NCBI GenBank assembly: GCA_030829925.1
Contig: JAURNZ010000008.1
Location: 1 to 21,398 of the forward strand
DNA length: 21,398 nucleotides
Reading direction: 5' to 3'
DNA from: Gammaproteobacteria bacterium
Lineage (GTDB): Bacteria; Pseudomonadota; Gammaproteobacteria; Comchoanobacterales; Comchoanobacteraceae
Shown here: positions 6,968 through 15,947 of the stretch, piece after piece
How the letters are laid out: each line of letters begins with the position of its first letter
How positions within the stretch are numbered: the first letter of the stretch is position 1
Translations under genes and position numbers: made by a program
Notes under the pieces: generated by a model
The model's input: the letters and a program-made list of their open reading frames with translations, nothing else
Database searches by the model: none
Told to the model about the DNA's origin: nothing

Positions 6968-9520
6968 ATGCCATCATCTGCATCCCCATTTAAAATGTTT
7001 AGTTCTGGTCAAACGCAATCCAAAGATCAAGATTTTCATGTTATTCCTGATCTTCATGGTAATTGGTTGACACTGATTCAACAATGTATGCAATGTATCC
7101 CAAGTTTCACATGGGACGGTCAAAAGTCTGTGATGCAGAAATACCAGACAGCAAGTAAGCATTCGCATGATCGTTTGATGAATTTATTTCAAGAACAATC
7201 TATTGGTTATCAAACAAATTACGTTAGCAAGTTAAAAGAGACTGATGCCACAAGATATAATCAATTAGATGGTCAGAAGTTTATTGAAGAATTAAAAAAT
7301 GATTTAAAAAATTTATCATTAAATGAATCAGATAAAAATATAGAAATTGTTTTTGCAGGTGATTTGCTAGCAGATAGACAAACCAATACCTTATATATGT
7401 TATATACATTTCAGGCTATTCAAGCAGAAGGTGTTAATTTTAAAATTATTTTTTCGAATCACGATGAAATATTTTTTAATATGTACGCGCGCTTAAAAGC
7501 AAACTTCGACAATCTGGGTTGTAAGCAATTGACAGACATTAATTATGTGAAACAAAATTTTATAATACCCATGCGTAACTATGTTCATGATGAAGTTGGT
7601 CAAGACTTAAATTTTAAGTCTTGTTATGCATCTTTGGTTCAATTTGCTTTCACAATTGAAAAACAAATATATGATATCGATCAAGCAAACAAAGTTTGTG
7701 ATGCTGCTGCTGATAAACAATCACTTGTTTCAGGATTTTCTGAGGTAGTTAATATTGTAGGAAAAGTATATATGCCAAATTTAAAGTTAGCATATATACA
7801 AGATTTAGAAACAACAGGTGGTAAAAGACCTTATATGACTACTCATGCACCACAAGCCATGTTGTCTTTAATGGATGCGGGTAAACTTGTAGAAAGTCTT
7901 TTTAAACAGCCACTTGATGCATCAAAATTAAAAACAATACTTCGCATCACTTCAATTTATACAGCTTATCAAATGCCTTATCAAAAAGAGATTGATTATA
8001 CAAGTTCTTTGATTGATGCATTGGGTAAGACTGATAAGGACAATCTAGATTTGCTCAGACACTTTGTACAAAGCTACCCAGCGTATGCAAATGCAGATCT
8101 TTCTAATGATGCTAACGTTAAAGATATTGCAACAACACTAATTGCACAAAAGGTTAATTGGTTTGCCTGTAGAATATTTTATATGCCTGTTTGGATAAAA
8201 GAGTTTGTAAAAATCAAAAAAAATTCAAGCCCAAGTCAATACACTGAGTATGAATTAGCTTTAAAGAAAGCATCTACATTGTTAGATAAAATCACTCAGC
8301 ATATGCGCATGACTCAAATGATGCCGTTTTATCATGCAGACATGGCAGTACTTAAGCAGCCGTTTGAAAATGGTTATGTAAATATGTTCTACGGATTAAG
8401 TGAGCAATTAAAAGTATTAAAAAATTTAAATGCATGTAACGATGGTGAATTAAATGCGTTACATCAAAATGCCAGAGTTGATGCCTTAGAGCAACTATAT
8501 AACTATTTAGTATCTAATAACCGTTACAGTAACTATCTTTGGAGTGAAGAAGGTTTCCCGGACTTAAAAAATGAAATTGACGATTTAAATAGTTGTATTG
8601 AAAACCTAAGAAATATTGATACTAGAAGTACACAATGGTTTAAAAATAATATTTTTAACGATATTTTTGAAAATATTAAAAGTATTTCATCTCCATCAGA
8701 AAAAAATTATTTTGAAGAAAATATCCAAAACCCAGAAGTCATTCAGAGTTTGATTGAATTTTGTGAAAACTATAAACAGGATGAACTTGTTAACTATAAA
8801 GTTGAAATATATGAATTAGCCGAAAGGGTGATTCATGATAAGTTTCTAAACGGTGTTTGTCAGGCTTCAAACATTTCTGAAGAACAGTCGACATCACTCT
8901 TTGAACTTTGGAAAAGCGTTGTTTCTGAATGTTACGAAAACGTTAGTAGAAATGATCAGCATAAAAGTTCAGATCTTTATAAAGAATTAACAGATATATA
9001 TGATAGAATCTCAAAGTTTAAAAAAGTGATCCAAGATACACTACTAGACCCGTCTAATAGCGAGAATACAACTCTCTTCATTGCAGTTAATAAACAAATG
9101 ACTAAAGACCTTGAATATATTATCAAACGAATGCCAGCCATTATTTGCGCTCGTGATAGAAATGGTCTTATGTATCCTTTGCAAGAAAAGATTCATGATT
9201 TTGTTTGGAATCGTGTTGAAATCACAGGAGATCAATCAGGTCAATCCATGATGATGTATGTTTATGGTCATACTGGAACCGCTGGGGTTAATGATAATCG
9301 TTTGAGTTATATTTCATTGGATAATCTTGATAGTAAGCGTAGTGTTGAGCGTATAACTTTTTCTGGCATCAAATGTAAAAATGAAAAAGTATTCAAAAAA
9401 GTTGCCAAACCAACTAGTGTTAAGTGTACGCCATGTCTTTTCAAGGCTAAGCGTCCAAGGTTAGAGGATGGGACAAAAGTTCCAGAAAGTAAAAAAATTA
9501 ACTTTGGTCAATCAAGTTAA
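6968..9520 (+). CDS. Large PPP-type metallophosphatase-like protein, putative effector
   Basis: 850 aa; not a household enzyme I recognise. The motif series of PPP/calcineurin-like phosphatases is present in order: VIPDLHGNW (Asp28, His30), VFAGDLLADRQTN (Asp132, Asp136), IFSNHDE (Asn164, His165), TTHAP (His293) and YVYGHTGT (His768). These would be the two-metal ligands and catalytic His of a phosphoesterase. Deviations: motif II has three rather than two residues between the Asp residues, motif III begins SNHD not GNHE, about 100 residues separate motifs I and II (about 25-30 in typical PPPs), and some 475 residues separate the last two His motifs. There is no signal peptide. The tail contains KAKRPRLEDG (826-835), like a monopartite nuclear localisation signal. 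It is a paralogue of the next gene. Legionella WipA/WipB are PPP-fold effectors and are the closest idea; relatedness is inferred, not shown. The start follows a GAGAG ribosome-binding site. Confidence 0.8.
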   Translation: MPSSASPFKMFSSGQTQSKDQDFHVIPDLHGNWLTLIQQCMQCIPSFTWDGQKSVMQKYQTASKHSHDRLMNLFQEQSIGYQTNYVSKLKETDATRYNQLDGQKFIEELKNDLKNLSLNESDKNIEIVFAGDLLADRQTNTLYMLYTFQAIQAEGVNFKIIFSNHDEIFFNMYARLKANFDNLGCKQLTDINYVKQNFIIPMRNYVHDEVGQDLNFKSCYASLVQFAFTIEKQIYDIDQANKVCDAAADKQSLVSGFSEVVNIVGKVYMPNLKLAYIQDLETTGGKRPYMTTHAPQAMLSLMDAGKLVESLFKQPLDASKLKTILRITSIYTAYQMPYQKEIDYTSSLIDALGKTDKDNLDLLRHFVQSYPAYANADLSNDANVKDIATTLIAQKVNWFACRIFYMPVWIKEFVKIKKNSSPSQYTEYELALKKASTLLDKITQHMRMTQMMPFYHADMAVLKQPFENGYVNMFYGLSEQLKVLKNLNACNDGELNALHQNARVDALEQLYNYLVSNNRYSNYLWSEEGFPDLKNEIDDLNSCIENLRNIDTRSTQWFKNNIFNDIFENIKSISSPSEKNYFEENIQNPEVIQSLIEFCENYKQDELVNYKVEIYELAERVIHDKFLNGVCQASNISEEQSTSLFELWKSVVSECYENVSRNDQHKSSDLYKELTDIYDRISKFKKVIQDTLLDPSNSENTTLFIAVNKQMTKDLEYIIKRMPAIICARDRNGLMYPLQEKIHDFVWNRVEITGDQSGQSMMMYVYGHTGTAGVNDNRLSYISLDNLDSKRSVERITFSGIKCKNEKVFKKVAKPTSVKCTPCLFKAKRPRLEDGTKVPESKKINFGQSS

Positions 9521-9576
9521 TATAGTTGATTGCATCAATGGATTATGTGTAAACAATTGATTTTATTCATTAATAA

Positions 9577-9582
9577 TATAAT
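9577..9582 (+). promoter_or_regulatory. Candidate -10 box for the 603-aa gene
   Basis: A perfect TATAAT lies 60 bp upstream of the second phosphatase-like gene, in the 121-bp gap after the first. No good -35 lies at 16-18 bp (TTGATT at 9557-9562 is only 14 bp away). It suggests the two paralogues can be transcribed separately. The PmrA-box-like spacing seen before the first gene is not present here: the TTAAT copies are 14 bp apart. Confidence 0.4.
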
Positions 9583-9641
9583 TTTAATGATTTCATGATA
9601 TGATGATAAAAAAGATATCTAATTAATAGAGGAATAATGAT

Positions 9642-11453
9642 ATGGAAAATAACGATACAGCAAATAAGACTAGCATTCTTTCAACAAAAACTGGTAAGCT
9701 TATTGTTTCTTCATTGCAACAAAATCTAGATAAACCAGAAGATGGTTTAGATTTTTATGCTTTAGGTGATGGGAATGGTAGTTGGATTAGTATTTTAAAA
9801 CAGCTTCATGCTAGGGGTGTCATTTGTGTAAAACCATCAGAAACATTATCGTTCAATGAATTAATAGCAGAACAAGAGGCGTTTGAAGTTCAAGTTAAAA
9901 GAACGCTCAATACAAGTGGTATTAATGATTATACACCAGAGATCCAGTTAAATCAGTATCCAGCTGATGGAATTGTTTTTAATTATATCAATAATTTGCC
10001 TGATTTTTTAAAAAAATTTCAAGCCAATACAGTTAATGGCAAGCAGATTGAAGTTGTATTAATTGGGGACTTATTGGGTGATCGTTTGACTAATAATTTC
10101 TCAATGATTCATTTTCTTGATGCGTTTAAGAATAGTATCGATTTTAAAATTATTTACTCTAATCATGATCATGCAGCCATGAATTTTTTCCATCATTTAT
10201 TGAATCTAGTTAACGCCTATGAAAGCAAACATCAAGGTGCGCAGTTTATAACTGAAGCAGTCGACCAAGAGATTTTTAAAGAATTATTGGCAAACATCAA
10301 TCATAAAATTAATTCAATGAAGGCAAGCGATGGAAGAGGTAAAGAACTGACAGGGGTTCATTTTATGTATTCATCTATAACATGGTTTTATGCATTAAGA
10401 AACCAAGTACATCAAAAAGAATCTATCACGCCTATTAAAGATTTTTTAAATATGCTTTATTCTGCATATATGCATAAAGTATCACTGGCCTTAGCAAGGT
10501 CGTTTGGTGATGCAGATGAGCAAAATCATGCTATTTTTACTCATGCGACTTGTCTAATTGAAAGTCCAAAAGTGAGTGAAATGAACAAGTATCAATTACG
10601 TCAAATGATTAGTTCAATTGCAAGTAACGATCAAAAGAATGGTGGTTCGTCTGTGAGAAGCGTTTTAAATTACTATAAAAATAGCACTTTTCAGGATCAG
10701 TTGCTAGCGATTTCTCAAAACTCTTTCGAAAATCTTTTTGCATTTGTTTATACAAGATACTTACATTATGTAAATGAATCTATTAAATCAAGTGAAGAAA
10801 AAGAAGATTTATTAGCAAGTGCCTCGGGCATTCACACCATATATAATAAGCATTTAAATGCTTACCGTAATAGATTAAATCCTTCGCAAACACCGCGTGT
10901 TACCGTCAATGCAGGACTTGGCATTGTAAATTCATTAAATGCAATGATTGATCTATTTAGAGAAAAAAATTGGTTAATCTATATCTTATGTGAACCACAA
11001 ATATTATCCTTTACTCAAAATCGTGTTTTATATGACCATCCTTTTACACAACATATCGTTAGTATCCATGGTCATGTTGGTTATATTAGTCTTTCACATT
11101 ATAATAGTAAAAAGTCCAATGGTGTTAATTTAGATTCAAATGGTGCATTTGCCAATCGCCCTCACGGTGGTGAACATAGGGTATATGCTGGTACTAAGTT
11201 TAATCATATATTATTAAGTAATACGCTTAGAACGCCAGTTGGGAACGGTGTGCCAGTACAGGAAACCCCCGCAGTTGAGCAAGCAAACAAGGCCAGGATA
11301 CAGGCCAGAATAGAGGCAGCTCGTAATGGTATGTTTGATCGGGAAAATCGTCCTAACCATAATCAATCTTCATCACCCAGTAATAAAAGAAGTCTTGGTG
11401 AAGTTGCAGATACTGTAAACAATAACGATAATAAAAGACCAAGTAATCGCTAG
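9642..11453 (+). CDS. PPP-type metallophosphatase-like protein, paralogue of the preceding gene
   Basis: 603 aa, with a clear AGAGGA ribosome-binding site 8 bases before the ATG. The motifs parallel the 850-aa neighbour: ALGDGNGSW (Asp43, Asn45), LIGDLLGDRLTN (Asp143, Asp147), IYSNHDHAAMNFF (Asn174, His175), FTHATC (His301) and SIHGHVGY (His478), then VNLDSNGAF (495-503), comparable to the INIDTGA element after the last His in PPP phosphatases. Spacings between the first four motifs nearly equal those of the paralogue (100, 31 and 127 residues against 104, 32 and 129). The last gap is 177 residues, so this protein lacks roughly 300 residues found in the neighbour. Motif I has Asn where the metal-binding His should be, so activity may be altered or lost. 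The C-terminus (about 540-603) is polar and low-complexity, with basic pairs at 582-583 and 598-599. No signal peptide. Its stop overlaps that of the convergent methyltransferase gene by 4 bp. Confidence 0.78.
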   Translation: MENNDTANKTSILSTKTGKLIVSSLQQNLDKPEDGLDFYALGDGNGSWISILKQLHARGVICVKPSETLSFNELIAEQEAFEVQVKRTLNTSGINDYTPEIQLNQYPADGIVFNYINNLPDFLKKFQANTVNGKQIEVVLIGDLLGDRLTNNFSMIHFLDAFKNSIDFKIIYSNHDHAAMNFFHHLLNLVNAYESKHQGAQFITEAVDQEIFKELLANINHKINSMKASDGRGKELTGVHFMYSSITWFYALRNQVHQKESITPIKDFLNMLYSAYMHKVSLALARSFGDADEQNHAIFTHATCLIESPKVSEMNKYQLRQMISSIASNDQKNGGSSVRSVLNYYKNSTFQDQLLAISQNSFENLFAFVYTRYLHYVNESIKSSEEKEDLLASASGIHTIYNKHLNAYRNRLNPSQTPRVTVNAGLGIVNSLNAMIDLFREKNWLIYILCEPQILSFTQNRVLYDHPFTQHIVSIHGHVGYISLSHYNSKKSNGVNLDSNGAFANRPHGGEHRVYAGTKFNHILLSNTLRTPVGNGVPVQETPAVEQANKARIQARIEAARNGMFDRENRPNHNQSSSPSNKRSLGEVADTVNNNDNKRPSNR

Positions 11454-12415
11454 GTTTTTGACTCAATTGGTAGGTGGTTGATCTTTGTGATACAGCCACC
11501 GGAATGTATTTGATTTGGGAATATCCTGAGTGTCTGATGGCCCTCAGGATATTTTTGTTTGCCCCATTGGTCAATGCCTTGGTTGCCAACTAGAAAATTT
11601 AAACTTTCTAATGATGCATTGGGATGTTTTTTTTGCAAATAATGTATGATCCCTTCGTTTTCTTCAGGTGAAAATGTACATGTGCTATAAACCACTTGTC
11701 CATCCGGTTTGCAAGCTCTAAACGCATTAAGAATTAATTGTTTTTGGGTGCTTACACAGGCTTTGATTTTTTGGATGCCCCAGTATTTGAGTGTTTTGGG
11801 ATGGTATATGTTAAATCTACTTTCACAACTACATGGGGCGTCTAGTAAGACTTTATCAAAGTGATTCATAAAGGTTTTATTGATGCGTCTACCATCTGTG
11901 CGTTGGCAGGTTGTGTTGGTGACATTCAGCCGCTCTAAGTTGGCCTTAAGTTTAAAAAAACGAGGTTTGGATTGATCATTGGCAATGATTTGGCCAGTAT
12001 TCTCCATTAAAATTGACATCAATAATGTTTTACCACCAGGTGCAGCTGTTAAATCTAAAACAAGTTCTCCTGGTTTTGGGGCCAATGCAACCACAGTTAG
12101 AATGCTTGGTAAACCCATGGGGTAGAAGTAACCGAGTGTATGGGTGTCATGATACGTGAGCGTTTCTCTAAAGCTATGGTCTATGGACCAAGTTAAATCA
12201 CCTAACAAAGGTATGTCTTGATGGGCTTGTAAATCCATGTTGAGTTTTTTCAATTCTTTTAAGGTATCATCAGGATTATTTTTTAATGGGTTTAGCACAA
12301 AATATAAACGTTGATGGCCTGTTAAATGTTCCAATGCCCCAGTTTGGTTAGATGCCTCAAGGAGCACAGACATCCGTTCTATAAATGCTTCTGGAAGAGG
12401 GTAGGATGGACTCAT
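11450..12415 (-). CDS. RNA (cytosine-5-)-methyltransferase, RsmB/RsmF (NOL1/NOP2/Sun) family
   Basis: 321 aa. It transfers methyl from S-adenosylmethionine to C5 of cytosine in RNA. The SAM-binding motif is LDLTAAPGGKT (120-130). The two conserved cysteines of the family are in LLDAPCSCE (Cys195, covalent-catalysis motif IV/VI region) and VYSTCTFSPEENE (Cys246). The N-terminus (FIERMSVLL) and overall layout look like RsmF, which methylates 16S rRNA, but it is much shorter than E. coli RsmF (about 480 aa) because the C-terminal PUA-like domain is missing. The target could equally be another rRNA or tRNA site, so no symbol is given. It overlaps the antiporter gene by 4 bp (ATGA), indicating a two-gene operon. 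Confidence 0.87.
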   Translation of the reverse strand: MSPSYPLPEAFIERMSVLLEASNQTGALEHLTGHQRLYFVLNPLKNNPDDTLKELKKLNMDLQAHQDIPLLGDLTWSIDHSFRETLTYHDTHTLGYFYPMGLPSILTVVALAPKPGELVLDLTAAPGGKTLLMSILMENTGQIIANDQSKPRFFKLKANLERLNVTNTTCQRTDGRRINKTFMNHFDKVLLDAPCSCESRFNIYHPKTLKYWGIQKIKACVSTQKQLILNAFRACKPDGQVVYSTCTFSPEENEGIIHYLQKKHPNASLESLNFLVGNQGIDQWGKQKYPEGHQTLRIFPNQIHSGGCITKINHLPIESKT

Positions 12416-13365
12416 GAGAGACTTTGCGTTATGACATGCTGGGCAAGCATACCAATAAAGCCGATGTAAATTAAAAGAAAAATGATGCCTTCGACACGCG
12501 TGAATGTTTTTGGTGTTTGTGAGTAGCTTCTAAACCAAAGATACAGTGTTGCACCAAGCATCAGCGTAAAGTCACGATAAACAAGACTTATATTGACTTC
12601 GATGGGGTGAATGCATGCGGCAATCCCAATCACAACCAGGGTGTTGAGCAAGTTAGATCCTATCACATTGCCAAGGATAAGATCAGTTTTCTTTTGCTTA
12701 CAAGCAGCGATGCTTGTCGCTAATTCGGGGAGTGATGTGCCAATGGCAACCACAGTTAACCCGATGATTTCATCTCCGATGCTAAGTTGATGGGCGATGA
12801 ATGTGGCAGACCATACGAGCATTTGTGCACTACCCATCAAAACGACAAAATTAAATACGACTGCAGCCCAGGCAGCTTTGTAAGACGTCGCTTGTTTTTT
12901 AGGTGATTGGGTTGCATCTGCTGTTTGCGTCTGTATGGATCTTAAAATGATCAAGGCGTATATGCCTAAAGAAAGAAAGCCATAAAGCCTCCCTAAGGTG
13001 CCAGTCAATAATACGAAGAGTGTGATTATGGTTGCAATGCTTAAATAGCTTAGTTCTTCTTGCCAAAGCTTTTTAGGTATCTTGATTGGGCAAATAAGCA
13101 AGCTTGCACCAAGGATAAGTAAAATATTTGCGATGTTGGAACCATAGCCATTACCCAGTGCAAGTTCCGATGAGCCTTTCATGGCGGATAGAATAGAGAC
13201 CATGATTTCAGGCAATGATGTCCCAATCCCAATGATAGTAATACCAATCATGAGTTCTGAAAAGTGGTGATATTGTCCTAAAATAGTGGCGTTATTGACA
13301 AGCTTTTGAGCACTAAATACAAGCACATATAAGCCTAGACATAGAATAAAAAGTGCGACTAACAT
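12412..13365 (-). CDS. Calcium/sodium antiporter (CaCA family, YrbG-like)
   Basis: 317 aa inner-membrane protein with about ten hydrophobic segments. The two inverted alpha-repeats of the Ca2+/cation exchanger family are evident: GIGTSLPEIMVSILSA with GNGYGSNIANILLILG (47-86), and AIGTSLPELATSIAACK with GNVIGSNLLNTLVVIG (207-247). The Glu in each GTSLPE motif is the expected cation ligand. Between the repeats is a short cytoplasmic loop rich in Gln, Thr and Lys (145-162). The first repeat has GNGYGSN where most members have GNIVGSN. It is the promoter-proximal gene of the operon with the RNA methyltransferase. An AGGAA ribosome-binding site lies about 10 bases before the ATG. Confidence 0.9.
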   Translation of the reverse strand: MLVALFILCLGLYVLVFSAQKLVNNATILGQYHHFSELMIGITIIGIGTSLPEIMVSILSAMKGSSELALGNGYGSNIANILLILGASLLICPIKIPKKLWQEELSYLSIATIITLFVLLTGTLGRLYGFLSLGIYALIILRSIQTQTADATQSPKKQATSYKAAWAAVVFNFVVLMGSAQMLVWSATFIAHQLSIGDEIIGLTVVAIGTSLPELATSIAACKQKKTDLILGNVIGSNLLNTLVVIGIAACIHPIEVNISLVYRDFTLMLGATLYLWFRSYSQTPKTFTRVEGIIFLLIYIGFIGMLAQHVITQSLS

Positions 13366-13371
13366 TTAACT

Positions 13372-13400
13372 AGTATTCCTATAACATGTTTATATTGCAA
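13372..13400 (-). promoter_or_regulatory. Candidate promoter for the antiporter/methyltransferase operon
   Basis: On the minus strand TTGCAA (13400-13395) and AATACT (13377-13372) are separated by exactly 17 bp, each matching 4 of 6 consensus bases. It lies in the 95-bp divergent gap shared with leuS, for which I found no convincing -35/-10 pair. Confidence 0.3.
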
Positions 13401-13460
13401 CTCGTTTTATCTATCTTGGTTTTATGCTACATTAAATGCATTAATCAATGAAGGTAATGT

Positions 13461-15947
13461 ATGTACGATTATAATCCGGAAAAAATAGAATCAAAATGGC
13501 AAGCCTATTGGGATAAACAGGCAACTTTTAAAGTGACTGAAGATTCAGCTAAGCCTAAGTATTATGTATTAGATATGTTTCCATATCCTTCTGGTGCAGG
13601 GCTTCATGTGGGGCATCCTGAAGGGTATACAGCCACAGATATTATTTCAAGAACGAAGCGTATGCAAGGGTTTAACGTATTGCACCCAATGGGTTGGGAT
13701 GCTTTTGGTTTACCCGCTGAAAGGGCAGCTGTCAGAGAGCAAAAACACCCTGCAGACATTACCAAAAGAAACATTGCTAATTTTAAACAGCAAATCAAAC
13801 GTCTCGGTTTATCTTATGATTGGTCAAGAGAGATTTGTACCAGTGATCCTGCATATTACCGCTGGACCCAATGGATATTTTTAAAATTATATGAGAAAGG
13901 TTTAGCATATTTAGCAGAGGTCCCCGTGAATTGGTGTCCTGCTCAAGGCACTGTCTTGGCTAATGAAGAAGTGGTTGATGGGAAGTATGTTGAGACAGGT
14001 GACCCTGTTGAAAAACGTGTCATGCGTCAGTGGATGCTTAAAATAACTGCTTATGCAGATCAGTTATTGGATGGTTTAGAAGGTCTAGATTGGCCTAAAA
14101 ATGTCATTGATATGCAAAAAAATTGGATTGGGCGCTCCGAGGGTGCTGAACTTAGTTTTGATATTCAGTCACATGATGTCAAATTAGATGTATTTACGAC
14201 TAGACCTGAAACCTTATACGGGTCGACTTTTTGTGTGTTGGCACCAGATCACCCATTGCTTAAAACCATTGTGACAGATGCACAAGCAGAGGCAGTTGAG
14301 GCCTATTGTGAAAAGCGTCGTTCTTTATCAGACCGTGATCGAGATACGCTTGCAGGTAAAGATAAAACAGGTGTGTTTACGGGTGGGTATGTCATACATC
14401 CACTCACACAAGAGGCTTTGCCGATCTGGGTAGCTGATTATGTTAAGTTGGGTTATGGACATGGGGCCATTATGGCAGTACCTGCTGAGGATGAACGTGA
14501 TCAAGCTTTTGCTGAGGTATATGATTTGCCAATCAAACCTATCATTAACGCTGGAAAAATGATTAATTCAGAGCTTTTAAATGACTTAGATGTGGATCAA
14601 GCAAAAGCTAAGATGATCTCAATTTTAGAAGACAAAGGCTTAGGTCAAGCAAAAGTGACCTATAAACTTCGAGATTGGTTGTTTTCAAGGCAGCGTTATT
14701 GGGGGGAGCCTTTTCCAATGTTATACGATGCTGCTGGACAAGTAAGCGCAATGAATGCAAATGATTTGCCTTTAACTTTACCAGTGATTGAAGATTTTCA
14801 TCCAACTGAAGATGGGCTACCACCTTTGGCCAGAGCGCAAGACTGGGTAAATAGTGCGCAGGGGACAAGAGAGCTTAATACCATGCCACAATGGGCAGGG
14901 TCATGTTGGTATTTTTTAAGATATATGGATCCTCACAATGAACAAGCACTGGTTGACCCTAAAAAAGAAGCCTACTGGGGACAAGTGGATTTATATGTGG
15001 GTGGCTTAGAGCATGCGGTCTCTCATTTATTGTATTCAAGGTTTTGGTATAAGGTGTTGTATGATTGTGGCGTGGTCAGTCACCAAGAGCCATTTAAAAA
15101 GCTATTTAACCAAGGCATGATCCTCGCTTATAGTTATCGTGATAAGCTCGGTAAATATCACCATCCTGATACAGTAGAGCAAGATGCATCCGGGCAGCCA
15201 ACGTTAAAGGTAACCGGCGAGCCATTGACATCTATGGTTGAAAAAATGTCTAAATCTAAATTGAATGTTGTCAATCCTGATGATGTGGTTGCAGAGTATG
15301 GTGCAGATGCGCTTCGTTTATACGAAATGTTTATGGGGCCACTAGAAGCTACCAAACCTTGGCAGACCAATGGTGTGAAAGGGATGTTGACCTTCTTACA
15401 ACGGGTTTGGCGTCAAACCATTGATATTGATTCAGGTGAATTAAATGCAATGATAAAAGATGAGCCCGGCGGCAGTCAATCGTTTAACCAGGCATTGAAT
15501 CAAACCATTGAAAAAGTGACCAATGACATTCAGGCATTAAAGTTCAACACAGCCATCGCGCAAATGATGAGCTTTATGAATGTCTGTAAAAATGAACCAT
15601 TCATACCTAAAGTAGGTTGGGAAAAGTTTGTTTTAGTATTGTCTCCTTTTGCACCTCACTTAGCAGAGGATCTTTGGGCAAAGTTAGGGCACGCTGAAAC
15701 ATTGGCTTATCATCCATGGCCAGCAGTGGACACAACTTTTTTGGCAGTCGAAAAGATCCATATGCCTTTATGTTTAAATGGGAAAAAAGCTTCACTTGTA
15801 GAAGTGGAAAAAGGGGCTTCTCAGGCGGAAGTAGAAACGTTATTCTTTGCCGATGAGAAGATTCAGCATAAGATGGTAGGCTTTGAGCTAAAGAAAATTA
15901 TTTATGTCCCAAATCGTTTATTTAATGCAATAGTGGTGAAGAAATGA
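13461..15947 (+). CDS. leuS: Leucyl-tRNA synthetase
   Basis: 828 aa against 860 in E. coli. It charges tRNA-Leu and edits mischarged tRNA. The class I HIGH motif appears as PYPSGAGLHVGHPEGYTATD (residues 41-60, HVGH at 49-52) and the KMSKS loop as VEKMSKSKLN (KMSKS 595-599). The CP1 editing domain carries TTRPETLYGSTF and AVPAEDERDQAF, whose first Asp in DERD is the conserved specificity Asp. Tryptophan-rich LeuRS blocks such as WAGSCWYFLRYMDP are present. The start has a GAAGG ribosome-binding site 6 bases upstream. The stop codon overlaps the start of the lipocalin gene by 4 bp, so the two are probably cotranscribed up to the terminator at 16497. Confidence 0.98.
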   Translation: MYDYNPEKIESKWQAYWDKQATFKVTEDSAKPKYYVLDMFPYPSGAGLHVGHPEGYTATDIISRTKRMQGFNVLHPMGWDAFGLPAERAAVREQKHPADITKRNIANFKQQIKRLGLSYDWSREICTSDPAYYRWTQWIFLKLYEKGLAYLAEVPVNWCPAQGTVLANEEVVDGKYVETGDPVEKRVMRQWMLKITAYADQLLDGLEGLDWPKNVIDMQKNWIGRSEGAELSFDIQSHDVKLDVFTTRPETLYGSTFCVLAPDHPLLKTIVTDAQAEAVEAYCEKRRSLSDRDRDTLAGKDKTGVFTGGYVIHPLTQEALPIWVADYVKLGYGHGAIMAVPAEDERDQAFAEVYDLPIKPIINAGKMINSELLNDLDVDQAKAKMISILEDKGLGQAKVTYKLRDWLFSRQRYWGEPFPMLYDAAGQVSAMNANDLPLTLPVIEDFHPTEDGLPPLARAQDWVNSAQGTRELNTMPQWAGSCWYFLRYMDPHNEQALVDPKKEAYWGQVDLYVGGLEHAVSHLLYSRFWYKVLYDCGVVSHQEPFKKLFNQGMILAYSYRDKLGKYHHPDTVEQDASGQPTLKVTGEPLTSMVEKMSKSKLNVVNPDDVVAEYGADALRLYEMFMGPLEATKPWQTNGVKGMLTFLQRVWRQTIDIDSGELNAMIKDEPGGSQSFNQALNQTIEKVTNDIQALKFNTAIAQMMSFMNVCKNEPFIPKVGWEKFVLVLSPFAPHLAEDLWAKLGHAETLAYHPWPAVDTTFLAVEKIHMPLCLNGKKASLVEVEKGASQAEVETLFFADEKIQHKMVGFELKKIIYVPNRLFNAIVVKK

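Noticed and set aside
9570..9588. TTAAT repeats before the 603-aa gene as a third PmrA box
   Set aside because: The two copies are 14 bp apart, not 11, so they do not fit the tandem-site geometry.
6968..11453. The phosphatase-like pair as one gene split by a frameshift
   Set aside because: Each has its own start, ribosome-binding site and complete motif set, and they align with each other, so they are paralogues and not halves.
15158..15370. Minus-strand frame antisense to leuS, and similar frames at 13604-13798, 14608-14868 and 15607-15795
   Set aside because: All lie over highly conserved LeuRS coding sequence; typical antisense shadows.
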